A stretch of 64,000 bases of DNA from Gyrodactylus bullatarudis (GCA_012064415.1 SSNU01000136.1:141333-205332), one strand, 5' to 3'. Counted from the stretch's first letter, positions 52,301 through 64,000 are shown. A program made the numbers and translations. Notes: a model not told the origin generated them from the sequence alone.

Positions 52301-55300
52301 AATAGACTCTGTTGATGGTTTTATGATGCAGATTATTAAAAGAATCTAAAGTATGCTTTGAAAAAATCCGACAGCAATTAGATAGATTAAATCTTGTATT
52401 TAAAAAAGTTGTGAGTATTATCTTGTCAGTTTTAAAAATATCAGTTTATGTAAATTAGGGAAACATTCTAATCAAATTACAGTCGATTCAAGGAAGAAAC
52501 TTGGATACCTTTTAATTCAATTTCAAAAAAAAATCATAAATTTAATACAATTCGAATTGCTATTCGGTTTCAGAAATAAATATCAACTTGGGTCTTGTCC
52601 GAGCACTTTAACTTTCGTTGTTTTTGAGGAAATTATCTATGAAAAAGATAAATATAAACTCAGTTTATTTGTTTATTACAAATGAAGATAACTTTTTTTT
52701 ACTATAAAATTTCACTGAATTTTGTAGGGGTGTTTGTTAGGATTAGATGTAAGAGTAAAGTCTTAATATTTGCTCTTTGATCCAGTTGTGTGGATCTTAC
52801 TTTCCCAGAGTTTATTTTATCATTTGGGGGGAAAAATGCATCTCTGTATCTGAATACAGTGAATGATATAAGGAGAGTAAATGAATATAGAGGGTGGAGA
52901 TTAACTTGTAGAAGAAGAATTTGTGTGTGCATACCACTTAGACAACACAAGAGTGAAAAAAACATCTCACTTTGTCCCACTTTGGATTGAGAATTCACGG
53001 GCTCTTATTACATCAACTTTTACTATCTTAACACCTATATTTCTTTTTGTCTATCCTGCATTATTCATTCGAAATGACGAAAGTAAAAAATTCTAGATAT
53101 TTATGCAAATTCTACAATTTCTCTCATTCATGCCTAATTTCTTTTTTTAAATTAAAAATATCCCAGCTTATTTTAACACAACTTGAGGGGTATGTTATTT
53201 GCATTTAATCCTTGTGAGAGTTTAAGGATAAGTAAACAGTTTCTTAAACATTAATATGATCTTGATTTGTTTCAAGACATTTCTTTAATAATCACTATTT
53301 TTAATAATAATATTAATTAATAATAATAATAATAATCATTGATTAAAGAATACATTATAATCAAATGACTCATGCTCATGAGACTGGTGATCATCTATAA
53401 AAATTGTATGCAATTTTAGCCATGGTACACTATCATGAATGCTCGAATAACATTTTTGCTTGAAACTTTATTTCGGAAATTCCATCCTCGTCTAATCTAA
53501 TTTCTCTATTGTTACTTTACAACAAGTTAGATCAAGATGACTGAATTAATCAACCACAACTAAATTCTGCAGAAAAAATACTCAGGATACCTTTTGAAAA
53601 CCAACAAGAAAGGAGTGAAAATCAAAAGAATAAATAATTATATTAAGCTGATTGAATTTTAAATAAATCAAGGCTCGAGGGACTTTTCTTGAATTTCGTT
53701 CGAAAAATTCTTAGAATAAAATTATGTCCCATTTAATGGGAATTTATTTTTATCATATTCTCTCTAGATTTTTCATTCAACAATCTTTTTATAATTCCAA
53801 TTAATCTTGATAATCTCGTATTATTTTACATTTTAGAAATTTTTCTCCAGTGGATCCTTGAGAAATTTGATTCAAATCCATTTATCATCACATAAACATT
53901 TCTATTTAATTCATTGTGTTACTTATTAAATGTTTTCCTATGAGACTGATCGATAAGAGAACGTGTTAAATATTTTTTTAACTTGAAACTTATTCTCTTA
54001 GGTTCTTTTTGTATTTCAGACGCAGTCGTAGCCTTCTCATCAAAACAATAGTACAATTCCTTTCTAATAAAACTCGAGTAGTAGTAGTCAATTAAAAGAG
54101 ATAAGAATTTGAGTAATAATAGTACACACAAATACGAAAGATTAAGCGGTACTTTTAAGCATAATAATAATAATAATAAATCTATAAAATCCTTATACCC
54201 TCTTAAAGGCATCGTATAAAATGAGAATTAGTTTGTAAATTATCATATTAATTTAATTGACATTTGTTTCAGATTCTCCTAGTCTCTTAGCTTATCCTAT
54301 GTGTGTTCATACATACATACCTTTTTTATACAGTACACTACAGTTACTTATGTTCTTTTATTATAATCATTACCTCTATTATACTGTAATAATATTACTG
54401 TATTATTTTGTCTATATAGAGTACAATGCTAATATAATAAAAGTAATGTTCCCTGCACACAATAAAATGGTCTAAGGAATTTGAGAGATGAAAAAAGATA
54501 GAACCACACCCTCAGGATATTTTCAAGGAAAATTACTCAGCTGGACTAAAAACGAGTTCAAATATCAGTTATTAATCGCTTCAGATCTTGGAGATCCATA
54601 GAACGTTTGGGGTATTCTTGTCATTCGTACAACTTTTTACTATTACTGTCTTATGAAATATTTTCATAAGCTAAAACTTATGAATTAAAAATGTTAATGG
54701 ATAATTTGAAGGATTTATTGAACTTTTCACGTTCACTATTCAAACATGAAAAATATGCAGTTGAATTAGTAGTAAGAGAAGAGAAAAATATGATACAAAA
54801 TTACTAAATGTTGAATTTTAATGGCTAGAAAGGAAGATATCAATATTATTATTATCAGAGAGTATTATCCAAGAGTAGAATTTGCATACTGAAAAAAATT
54901 AACACTAATATAATATTTTTCATTATTGCTACAGTGTTAATATTATCATTAATGGGAGTGATGATGGTGTGTAGAGGAATGAGTTGGATGGATCAATAAA
55001 AGAATTTATTATCACTATTGATGATCATGATCCTCACCAGTATAATCAGAATATAATCATCATCCTGGATGAAAACAAAATTCCCTAAAAATACTATTAT
55101 TAAAAATATCCATAATTCTATATTATATTACATGCTACATTAATATTTATAAATTGTGAGCTTTCCTATCGTCTATTATAATTAAAAGAATCATGTGTAG
55201 ACATATTTAAAATAATTTATTAATTTTGCTATAATTTTTTTTATTTAATTCAGTGACAAACACAAGGAAAATATAATTATTTTATTCTGGGGGCGCTGAC

Positions 55301-58300
55301 TAATGGTCATGCTGGTAGTTAGAACGACGAAAGAGGTTAGGTGAATAAAAGCTTTTATTTTCGTCGGCTCTCTTCAGACCTTACACAGACTTGAGCAGTT
55401 ATATATATATATATTACAAGAACATGAAAGGGCTGTCTTGACCAATAGCAATTATTCATTTGTTTCGGACCAATGGGGATTCTCAATAGTTTAACCCTTT
55501 CTGTGCATATGTCCATTTTCCAATTTTTTTTACCTTCATAACTCTACCAGTTTGATAGGTTTCTGGATCAATTAAAGTTTAAATTGAAGCCCACAATGTG
55601 ATATTTTTGGCCAAATAACTTGGTATCTTCATACAGCTAAATTTTGGTTTTTATAAAATTTGTGAAATAGTCTCAGCACCGAATGGGTTAAATTGGGATT
55701 TAAATGGGTAATTGAAAAATATTTCATTCGTTAAGTTCGTAAAAGCTTGTTCTTGATGTTTGTTTCTCTTTTAATGATTGAATCTGAAAGCCAATTCATC
55801 AACTTGAAATTGAACCAATGAGAGAGAAGGATAAAAGTATGACAATTAAAATCTTATCTTATTAAGCCTTTTAATTGTTTCTGCTCAATCTTTACTACAC
55901 AAGACCTTAACAACAATAGGGGTTTGTATCACATTTACTTTAATAAGCTTAATTTTTGAGAGGGGATAAAAACATTGGTGTTTAGTTCTATAATATGCAT
56001 AAAATAGTGTAAAATAATGTCTTCAGAATGAAAATATGTGATAAACTTAAAAATATGAGGTCTGAAAATTGGAATTTTTAAAAACAGGTTATATGACATT
56101 TTAAAAAATATGCAAAACATATTTTTTGTCGCCCTAGCAATGACTAAGAATAGTAACCTATATCTTTTCCATTTTCATGAATTTTACCAAAGACCAATAT
56201 TTTTATTCATTGAACTCTTTTATTATTTCTGTCTCTAGGATAATATTATTTTAATAGAAAAAAAATCCTATCAATAGTAGAAAAACATGGATACATTAGT
56301 GTATCAGGAGAATAGTAGCTCAGTCAAAATGCTTGGCAAATCGATTGAGTATAAAAATTTTCTTCACAGGAATTTACACAGAAACATGTTAAGTAGATGT
56401 CCTTACAATCATACATGCCAGAATAAGCTACTTGTTAGTATGTATGTATTTTTTAGGATTTACATGAATGTTAATTAAAAACGTCCCCTATATAGAACAG
56501 TATTCATTAGCGTCTCATAAAATAGATGATTCTGTATGTATGCAAAATTTCCTACTTGCCTTCGTCAGCTTCGCACGTTCTCCCTATTTTGCTAAACAAG
56601 GCATTTGGAAAAATAATTAATTCAAGACGCTCTTGAGTGAACTCATGATCTATTTCTGTACATTTTATTTACATTTCGTTAAAATTTTCAATCACTTTTA
56701 GCAATTTATATATCTTTTCTTATATTATTAGAATACAGGCATAATTATAAGAATAACATTAACACAAACTATTTTGACTACCCTTCCATTCGTTAGTTAA
56801 TTGCAAATACTATATTTATTCACTCAATTCTTGCCAGAATTTCATTGAAAGAAAACTCTACAACCACTTAATGACTCAATTATTAATATTTCTTTGAAAG
56901 ATAATAATATTTGGCTTAAAGTACTTTCAAAACAACGCCTAATGTAAAAAGAAAATTCATTAAACTCCAAGTTTTTGTTTCTAGAGAATAGTCTAATAAA
57001 AAAACTTTAGATCTTATCACTTGAGGAATTAGATATAATTTCATAAAAATTTTATTGAGCTGTTACATAAAAATTTTCAAAATTTTCGAAATGCTCTTCT
57101 GATCTGTTCAAGTGTTTTTCCAATTTTGGAAATTAAATCCCGAGGATGAACATATCGAAAAAACTGCTTATTTCTCAATCCTCTCAGATTAACATGAAAA
57201 AAGGAAAAAAGTAAAAATTTATCTAATTTAAAAATCAATTAATAATTTTTGCCTACCCTACTGAAAATTCTAGTAATTTTCCACAAACCATTTTAAACTC
57301 TTTTCAAAATCACAAACTGTTTCAGTCCACATCTCTCTAAAGAAACAACCAAAATAAAATGAAATAACTCTAAATTTCATTTTTGAATAAAATGGAAGAG
57401 CAGAAATCTTTAAAAAATGGACAAATTCTTAAGATATCCGGCGAAATAAAGCGTTTATCCCTTAATATTTGTTTGTGGGAAAAATTTTATCAGAAAAGTT
57501 AAAATCCAAATTTTTTTGGGGATAATAAAAACGTTTTACAAAAATGTGTAAAACTCATTATACTTGCTAAAGTTAGTCAAGGAGTGAATGATTTGATGGA
57601 ATTGTAGTCAAACATTAGAAGCATTTTAAAATAAAGTTTCTTGGATTTTCCAACATATATGCAATAGCCTGATTGATATTTCATATTAAAGAAAAACATT
57701 GAACCAGAATCATGATCACTACTTGACTCTATATATCATAAAAATATTTATCAATTATAATTATCAAGAGTTTACCTATGAAGATTTTTAAATTAGGTCG
57801 AAAATTCGAAAGGTAGATTTTAACAGAAAAAATGAAAATAACCGACTTTTATAAAGCGTAATTTTAGAAAGTTTGGACTTATTCTATTTTTTCTCACTTT
57901 TAAGTCTTGCTGAAATAAATTTCAATCGATCAAATGTACAAAAGTCAATTTCTTCATTAAACAAATAAGATTTTTAGAAGGAATAGCCCTTCACACCATC
58001 GACAAGCAATGGGTTTTTTCTACCACTATTTCTCTTTTGAATAATTTATGAAAGGCTAGATTCTCTTTGAGTTCTTTTCTAATCTTCAGAAATGAAATTT
58101 TTCTATCAGATTCACTTTGAATTATAAAACCAATTTTCAAATAAATATTTCAATAAGATCCAAAAACTAACAAAAACTGACTAAATGTAACTGAAAAATT
58201 AAAAAACTAAGTGAATATCTTTCTGATAACATGAATTTAAAAACCAGACTTTAAATAAAAATTTTCAAAAGTACTCACACTGACCATCACAGCGTCTTGT

Positions 58301-58357
58301 GATATTTTCAAGGAATGTGTTTTGAGGTGCTAAGAGACCTCTACGAGTTGTAAACAT
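43361..58357 (-). CDS. eag: Ether-a-go-go (KCNH1/5-type) voltage-gated potassium channel
   Basis: Ten in-phase exons in transcript order: 58357-58279, 50269-50039, 50011-49838, 49781-49285, 49204-48214, 47490-47291, 46591-46339, 45126-44930, 44637-44177, 44120-43361; 1,280 residues. Eag channels pass outward potassium current in neurons and muscle. Seen: N-cap [18 protein letters not shown] in exon 1; PAS domain ([18 protein letters not shown] ... ITPVRNE-like VTPVRNE ... IKQPI), residues 27-160; a 166-residue Ser/Asp-rich linker; S1 [33 protein letters not shown]4 [18 protein letters not shown]; pore TTIGFGN (48283-48272); C-linker; cyclic-nucleotide-binding homology domain ([16 protein letters not shown] ... 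[22 protein letters not shown]); calmodulin-site-like [14 protein letters not shown]; and a C-terminal coiled coil ([20 protein letters not shown]). The N-cap and tail assign it to Eag rather than Erg or Elk. Exon 1 lies 8 kb upstream. Confidence 0.93.
45651..46001 (+). mobile_element. Penelope-like retroelement fragment, GIY-YIG endonuclease domain
   Basis: The plus-strand frame reads [19 protein letters not shown], then [11 protein letters not shown] and [17 protein letters not shown]. This is the GIY-YIG nuclease domain found at the C-terminus of Penelope-like elements: GIY, a Cys-rich insert, YIG, the following Arg, and EH. A TAG interrupts the frame after YMRNK; beyond it the reading continues as [14 protein letters not shown] to [11 protein letters not shown] and a stop. 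Stops lie just upstream and no reverse transcriptase is present, so it is a 5'-truncated, inactivated copy. It sits in the eag intron between 46338 and 45127, antisense to eag. Confidence 0.8.
50012..50038 (-). other. 27-nt intron of eag
   Basis: Consensus donor GTAAGT at 50038 and acceptor TTTTAG ending at 50012. Removal joins YKKN to [16 protein letters not shown], matching the ungapped Eag PAS alignment. Retention would insert nine residues in frame without a stop, so this is the one short intron whose retention would still give protein. Confidence 0.65.
50793..50949. mobile_element. MITE-like element with 40-bp inverted repeats
   Basis: The left end CCTACTAGCAAAGTGTGGTC continues as tCAGGaAATccTTATATCC. 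The right end in reverse complement is CCTATTAACAAAGTGTGGTC then aCAGGcAATtgCTATATCC. The arms match at about 32 of 39 positions around a spacer of about 80 bases, with no coding capacity. The TA in the outer CCTA/TAGG could be a Tc1/mariner-type target site, but this is not certain. Confidence 0.6.
52133..52252 (-). ncRNA. Hammerhead-ribozyme-like motif, probably from a Penelope-like element
   Basis: On the minus strand, CTAATGA (52179-52173) is followed by stem II GTCC-AAAAGA-GGAC (52172-52159) and GAAAC (52158-52154), then CGTGTGTATATC. This is the type I hammerhead layout CUGAUGA-stem II-GAAA-short stem III known from Penelope-like elements and related retroposons. The invariant G of CUGAUGA is A here, so self-cleavage is expected to be lost or weak. 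Flanking arms TTTAGGTGATATA and TATATCAACCTAAA (52252-52240 and 52146-52133) could form a long outer stem but are separated from CTAATGA by about 60 bases. It lies in eag intron 1. Confidence 0.6.
53301..53336. repeat. AAT microsatellite
   Basis: An imperfect (TAA)n tract in eag intron 1. A second tract lies at 54161-54180. Confidence 0.8.
55325..55366. repeat. Nested palindrome
   Basis: CGACGAAA (55325-55332) is matched in reverse complement by TTTCGTCG (55359-55366). Between them lies the perfect 16-base palindrome AATAAAAGCTTTTATT (55344-55359). The surrounding 55290-55410 is noticeably richer in GC than its neighbours and ends in a TA tract near 55400. It is likely part of an unrecognised inserted element. 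Confidence 0.5.
55491..55691. mobile_element. TTAA-flanked piggyBac-type MITE
   Basis: TTAA (55491-55494) then CCCTTTCTGTGC at the left. At the right GCACCGAATGGG then TTAA (55688-55691), whose reverse complement is CCCATTCGGTGC, 10 of 12 matching. The 193-base interior has no coding sequence. TTAA duplication with CCC-starting termini points to non-autonomous piggyBac-type transposition. The termini differ from those of the 5173-6371 element, so a different family mobilised it. Confidence 0.65.
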
Positions 58358-61300
58358 TTTATCGCTTTTATTTTGATTCCTCTTCTAACAGGTAACGAAT
58401 ATTTTCTCATTTGGAAAAGAATAAATCCATTTTATCGTATCATTGGGTTGAGTTAGGGATCCATAAAAATTTTTTGTTCCTTTCAATGTTTCACGACATT
58501 CAATCTTTTCTTCGGATTGTTTTTCTAAAATTTCTCCCCTTCAAAATGATAATATAAACGTACTGGGGGATAGGAAAATATTATCATTTATTGAGTTCAA
58601 ATTCTATTGGTCCATTTCTGACTTATGAGATCAAAGAAGCTATCTTTCTCGATTCATCGTTGTTTCTTAATTTTTTTCATATATTTTTACTGTTTCACTT
58701 TTATATGCAAATAAATAGGTTTATTATTTACATTCTTAGGTTTCATCATTTTCCATACACAGAGTTACAAAATAATTACTCTAGAAATCTGAATGGCTGG
58801 TTCAAGTCAGGTTTAGATAGATCATATCGATAAAATCTCTAGGGGTTTTCTTCTTCTTCTTTTCAATTTTATCTTGTCTCATGACGAATCAGTAAAAAGA
58901 TAAATCAAATTTCATAAAATTTTCCTCCCCATTAATCTTCAGTTTGGTCATGAATGAGAAAGTATACCTGAATTATTTAACAGGATTCCAAGCCGAAATT
59001 ATTCCTATTTGTTTCAAATTATTATAATTTATTGATAACCTTAAACTCTTGGCAATCAAAGTTTAGATTAAGCACTAATTCATATTTTGGATAATACACT
59101 GTAAATTGATCTAATCAAGATTTTTCTCAATCTATTATTAGAATACATTGCATATAAATTCTTATGCCTTCATCTTATGGAATACTGAGTAAATGAGAAT
59201 CAAGTATCGTAGTAAACTTGACGAATGATTTAGGGGAAAAATGTTACCTGGATACTTCTACTACCAGTGGGTAGATTCTAATACTTACTATTACTGTACA
59301 CTATTCAGTATTATTATTTCAGTAGATTTATCTCTTTCCTTCATGAAAGAGTATTATTCACTCACACTCTTTTGAGACCAGTTCAACATCAACATACCAT
59401 CACCGAGGGATAAATGTAAAAAAACTATCCCTGGCTGATACTGCAAAAATAAACAGTCGATACTGATCATGATGACGAAAGTTATAAGCATGGAAAATTT
59501 GATTATTGCAATTCCATAAGAAAGACAGTATGAGCAGCTTATTGAATATATCGAGTGAATCAATTTCAGTGACACAATTTCTTCAAGTTTGTAATATTAT
59601 TATTGGAATACAATGAAATATTATTTATTGTAAGTCTTTTGTATTTTTTAGAGCTAACAAGATTTATCATTAAATAGAAATAAAATCTGTAGATTTCATG
59701 ACAGAATTAGAAAATGAATAGATTAGTTTCTTGAACAAAAACTTAGAATCAAAGTTATCATTTTTTGTTTTATTGACTCTACTATTTAAAGTTATTTCAT
59801 ACAATCGAGAAAAAATGTCTATCTTTTACGGAAGAAGCGTAAATGAAAAAATAATAATTTCTTAAAGAAATTTTCTCTAATACCCAATGATGCGAATACC
59901 TGACATGAGACAATATTATCAATTTATCGACTATTTTGCATCAAAATTCATTTAACTATATCTTTTACCCCTTAGATTTTTAAAAGAGAGTAAAAATAGA
60001 CTGAACCAGTAGTTAATAAAACTATCAAAAGATTATTAAATCTACTTCCGATTGAGTAGTTTAGTGTGGTATAAAATCAGGACTCTCTCTTAAAACAACT
60101 TTGAGCATTTTTAACAAAGCGGAATGAAAGAAACTATATAGTGTAAGAGCCATTATAAAGAAGGATTACCAGTGAGATTTCTTGACTTTTCGGACTGGAG
60201 TTGATGGAGAAATTAAATTTTTTGATTGATTCGTCTTATTCGTGTCTTATAAGTGCTCAAAAAGTTTTCACCAAATAAATTATATTATAATAACTATATA
60301 AAAACTAGAGAAAGATAATTGACATAATGGAATTTCTATATATTTTTTAATCAAGTGAACATTTCTCTCCACCCTCTACTTGTACTACTTTAATATATCA
60401 TTTTTTGAGAATAAAATCTTTGAGGAACAGGAAATGGTGATAATTCCCTATCCAACATACATTAGCACGCATGTAAAGAAATTTTAAAAGCCACTAATTA
60501 TATGTAATGGAAATAAGAAGGAATAAAAAGAGATTCTAACTCAACTCAACTTTTTTAAGATGAAAATGATTTTTTTCAGGATAAGAATTTCATTAGATAT
60601 TCTTTTACTGCATCGGGTAGCTTCTATTGTCTTCAAAAAAAGAATTTTTTTTTTGAAGGGTGTCTTTTGCTATTTTCCCTCTTATAATGACCAGAGGATA
60701 TAAAAACACAGAAAAACTATAACAAAGCATAATAACCAGAGAAAAGGGTTTTTTGAATGAGACAATTTTAATGATTGACTTGGTTCTATGGTTAGTTTTT
60801 ATTGAAAAAGTATACTAAAATAAACTGTATTTTACACTAGAAATTTTTAGTTTCTTCTGTTGTTTGCAGAATAATTATTTCTTATCAATTCAAATAAGAT
60901 TACAATTTATCAGGGAAAATTTGAGTATATTCATGTAAAATTCTTAGAGGAGGGATTGATTTTGTGACCCAAAGTTTGTATCATTAGTTATTTTTTTGTC
61001 ACAAGTCTAGTTCAATGATTGAACTTATTTAAAACATGGTTGATTTCAAATGGGAATTCTGAGTAAATATTACGATTAGAGTGTTGATATCGTCAAACTT
61101 TATCATGGTTCTACAGTAGTTGAAAAATCAGACTGTTAAAACAAATGAGTAGAACTATCCAGTAAAAGTGCGAGCTCAATAAGTTGTTGTAAGCATAATT
61201 TACTTTCTATCTAATTTTTAATGTAAGAAAAATAATTTAATTTTTTAAAATACCAAATAATATGTCTACTTTTAAGTAAATATACGAAATGAGATTTTTT

Positions 61301-61601
61301 ATTTCAAAGATTTAATGGAGATAACAGTACAAAAAATACAGGTCAAAAATAAAAGCTGATTCCTTTTTCCTCAATGAAGTTGCATATGCTTTCTGATGGT
61401 AATACTTTGGTTACAAAATATACTGAGACTGTTTATAAATATTGTATCATTCAGATATAAATTTTCTATCATGTTAATAATATTTCAAATTATATAAATA
61501 CATGTCAAAATTTACATCTCAAAAATGTTTAGGAGAGAGAGATCAAATATGGTATGTATTAATAATCTGATTCTGCCATTGATGATTCTGATTTGTTGAT
61601 C
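58358..61601. other. Spacer between eag 5' end and ZDHHC12 3' end
   Basis: 3.2 kb. It should contain the eag promoter and 5' UTR on the left and the ZDHHC12 3' UTR on the right. Short frames at 58591-58833 and 59354-59575 are low-complexity and unsupported. I recognise no transposon end or RNA gene. Confidence 0.45.
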
Positions 61602-63745
61602 TTATATAATTATTTTTTGAGAATTTGATGCAGCTGAAGGTGGTATCAGCTGTGGGTTCTGATTATTCTTTGGAGACTGTGGAAGATTGGCTCTCGAAGA
61701 GTTGCTTCCAGTGATTTTGTTTGGTAAAATTTTTGAAGTTGAATCAACAGATTCTCTTCTTGATTTTCGAAGGGACATGGCATAAATCCTATCCCAACTA
61801 ACAGGATAACGAGCAACAAACACTGTGAAACAATTCCGCAGACAACCCTAAGAAAATATTGGAATACTATCATCTTATTATGGTTCTAAAATGGATTACT
61901 TACTCTGTCAAAGGGCTGCATTTCAAAGGGTAAATTCTTCAAATAAGATATTCGAGCTCTGGAGACATTTTCCCAAGTTGTCGTGCCAGTAAAGACTAGA
62001 TACAAATGAAAGAACAACAGTCCAGTTGTTGGAACACCGGACAAGATGATCAATGTAAAATTTAGCATAAAAAGACTATTTAGATTCATCCATGCAGCCC
62101 AATCGTCGACATGTTTGAAGGACTGAAGTGTGTATCGAAAGCACCACCAATTCAATATGGATTGTAATAGAAGAAAAGATACAAACATGGCATGATTACG
62201 TTCACCAATACAGTTAGCAACCCATGGACAATGATGATCAAAGCGGATAATACATTTTTCACAAATAGGACAGTGACGACACCTGATTGGTTGTTCTAAA
62301 AGACAATGTTTACACTCTCTTATGGGAATATTTAATTTAGGTCTGCCAAGGTGACGTTTTCTAAACGAGAATATTTTCCTTGAATCTGATCCCTTGCCAC
62401 GTTCTGTAATATTAGAATTTTTTTTCGTGCCATTACCATTATCTTCATCGTCTGGCTCATTTTTGAATGGTTTAAATTTTCTCAGATTAATTTGTCTTAT
62501 TGAAATTCTATCAGACTTTTTAGCTAATCCTCCTTGTTTTGATTGGGTTGAATTTTTATTATCAAGGGTTATATTTGAATCGTCAAGTCGAGACCATTTT
62601 CCATAATTTGTAGATAGAGAGTTAACTGATTGTAAAATTGAATTATTTCGATTGAGATTCAGATTTATTTGATCATTTGTCTTTTCGTTGAAACCTGAAA
62701 AGGTCACATCGGCATCTTTACCAGAACGAATAGAAGCAGTATCGACAAAAGTACGACCTTGGTCTTTTGGAATGTACACATCATTGTTTTTCATATCAGG
62801 AGTAGAATCTGGATAATCAAAGTCATTCTCTTCGTCTTCAACAATTCCTTCGTCATCGCCTAAGTCATCAATACTCGAGGCTTCATTAATTGTCTCTGGG
62901 ATTTGTTTTTTACGGCTAAACTTGTTTGCCTTGAGAAATAGAAAAATAGAAGGATTTAAGAAATGGATTTGTATTTCTGATACGTTTAGAAAAGTTTAAA
63001 TGTTATCATGAAAATTGAATAAATACTTGAGATGAGTCAAATTTTTCATGTTTTGAAAACAATCAATGATTGTTACTATTGAATTACATTGTATTCTAAA
63101 ACTACAAATATGATGAATAAGACTAGAATGATAATATAGTAGTATAAACTTTTCAATACTGTCCAAAACCTGTTGTTTTTTTATCGATTGATTAAAATAA
63201 ATACTTTTAAAAAATAAAATTTGTTTTAGAACGATTGATCAAATTAGTGAAAATATTTCAAGTCAAATTCATAAAAAGAAGTAATACCCTTACTAAAAAG
63301 AATTTAAGCTTCTTTATTAGAAGAGAAATTGAATTTTTAATGTGCAATCATCTAATGAGATCATCTAAAAGATCAATTTTTGAGAGAAAAAAATGATTGC
63401 TTGCATTAACAGTTAACACAGTTGAAATTAACAAATTTAGCTTTAGCACAAAGTTGAAAGGAATAAAGTTCAAATCAGATATAAACTCACAATTTTCTCA
63501 TTCAAATAACCAGGACTCATTAAGGAGGCAGAAATGTACAAAATTTGCGTAATAATTGCCCAAATAGCGAAAGTAATGGCTTCTACAAGTTTCATTTCAG
63601 AATAACCCTCTTTGAGGAAAAAAGTTGAATGCATGACAGACTTTTCATGGAAAATTAGCGGGCATACAACAAGAGCATTTAATCCAAGGTGTATAAGCCT
63701 AGCTGATTTACGATAAAACCAGACAAGTGATTTATTTGAAGACAT
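61602..63745 (-). CDS. ZDHHC12: ZDHHC12-like palmitoyltransferase
   Basis: Three in-phase exons in transcript order, 63745-63491, 62929-61904 and 61847-61602, give 508 residues. DHHC enzymes transfer palmitate to cysteines of membrane proteins, usually at Golgi or ER. Seen: two N-terminal membrane segments around ALVVCPLIF and EAITFAIWAIITQILYISAS; then about 190 Ser/Asn/Asp-rich residues; the Cys-rich domain CKHCLLEQPIRCRHCPICEK with DHHC in RFDHHCPWVANCIGERNH (about residue 314); two more membrane segments; the TTxE motif TTTWENVSRARISYL; and NPFDRG-like QPFDRGCLRNC. The CIGERNHAMF and TTTWE region matches ZDHHC12 best. Catalytic residues are intact. At 508 residues it is almost twice vertebrate ZDHHC12, owing to the insert before the DHHC domain and a polar tail. 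Confidence 0.85.
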
Positions 63746-64000
63746 TGAGATCTCTTTTTACATTCCGTTCGTTCACCAAATTTTCCAATGATGTTGGTTA
63801 ATATTTTTAAAGCTAAATAAGTGAATAATTAATACTTTTCATATAAATAGAATAATTTTTATAGAAAATAAAAGCAACAGTAAATTAAACATTCACCATA
63901 TCACCATTGGCTGAATATCAAGCAAACACAACAAGCAAAATTCGCTGTTTAAATGAAGAGAGATAAGAAAATTTTTTGATAAAAATTAATATGTTTCTTT
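63746..64000. other. Upstream region of ZDHHC12
   Basis: 255 AT-rich bases at the right edge, expected to hold the ZDHHC12 5' UTR and promoter. No further gene is visible. Confidence 0.4.

Larger units (their letters stand above)
50270..58278 (-). other. 8-kb first intron of eag
   Basis: An AT-rich intron between the N-cap exon (donor T|GTGAGT) and the PAS exon (acceptor CCAAG|ATTCC). It holds a hammerhead-like motif, two MITE-like elements, a nested palindrome and AAT microsatellites (listed separately). No other coding exon is recognised. Confidence 0.7.

Noticed and set aside
52702..52998. Overlapping frames on both strands in eag intron 1
   Set aside because: Mutually overlapping, no similarity to any family, and no flanking splice signals consistent with eag.
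61646..61873. Alternative frame over the last ZDHHC12 exon
   Set aside because: The other frame continues the protein in phase after QPFDR with the expected GCLRNC sequence.
1..64000. tRNA genes, CRISPR arrays, bacterial operons or a viral genome
   Set aside because: I looked for tRNA T-loop boxes, regularly spaced repeats and intronless gene clusters and found none. Everything coding is animal-type and intron-bearing except ABITRAM.

Overview
This is a window of AT-rich eukaryotic nuclear DNA from an invertebrate animal. The evidence is metazoan gene families (Piezo, Eag potassium channel, RFWD3, ABITRAM, DNA polymerase epsilon), GT-AG introns in nearly every gene, and animal-type transposable elements (piggyBac, hAT, Penelope-like). 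I can support a protostome, probably arthropod-grade, but I cannot name the species from sequence alone. There is no bacterial operon, CRISPR array or tRNA.

Layout. 1-6,700 is a gene-poor, transposon-littered left flank: the C-terminal end of a hAT transposase, a long inverted repeat, and a decayed 1.2 kb piggyBac-like element still flanked by TTAA. From 6,717 to 43,361 the genes are packed tightly: NDUFAF5 (+), a candidate minor-spliceosome U4atac-like snRNA (-), DDX6/Me31B (+), RFWD3 (-), Piezo (+, 34 coding exons over 18.6 kb), ABITRAM (-), the catalytic subunit of DNA polymerase epsilon (+, 7 exons) and the zinc transporter SLC39A11/ZIP11 (+). From 43,361 to 58,357 lies an ether-a-go-go (KCNH1/5-type) potassium channel on the minus strand. 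Its 26-codon first exon sits about 8 kb upstream of the rest, and that intron holds a hammerhead-ribozyme-like sequence and two MITE-like elements. Another of its introns carries a Penelope-like GIY-YIG fragment. The right end holds a ZDHHC12-like palmitoyltransferase (-).

Gene models were assembled by hand, joining exons by splice-site, reading-phase and family alignment; every junction listed keeps phase. Two head-to-head pairs share short promoters (RFWD3/Piezo, 158 bp; ABITRAM/POLE, 80 bp). POLE and SLC39A11 are tandem, 161 bp apart. The genes do not form one pathway: they are membrane mechanics and excitability (Piezo, Eag), genome replication and repair (POLE, RFWD3), mRNA decay (DDX6), mitochondrial complex I assembly (NDUFAF5), zinc transport (SLC39A11), protein lipidation (ZDHHC12) and a small nuclear or cilium-associated factor (ABITRAM).

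The most unusual observations are (i) the U4atac-like RNA, with U6-pairing stems, a k-turn hairpin and an Sm site in canonical order; (ii) three apparent introns of only 27-29 nt; (iii) a hammerhead-like motif with one invariant core base changed; and (iv) loss of the glycine-rich SAM motif in NDUFAF5.
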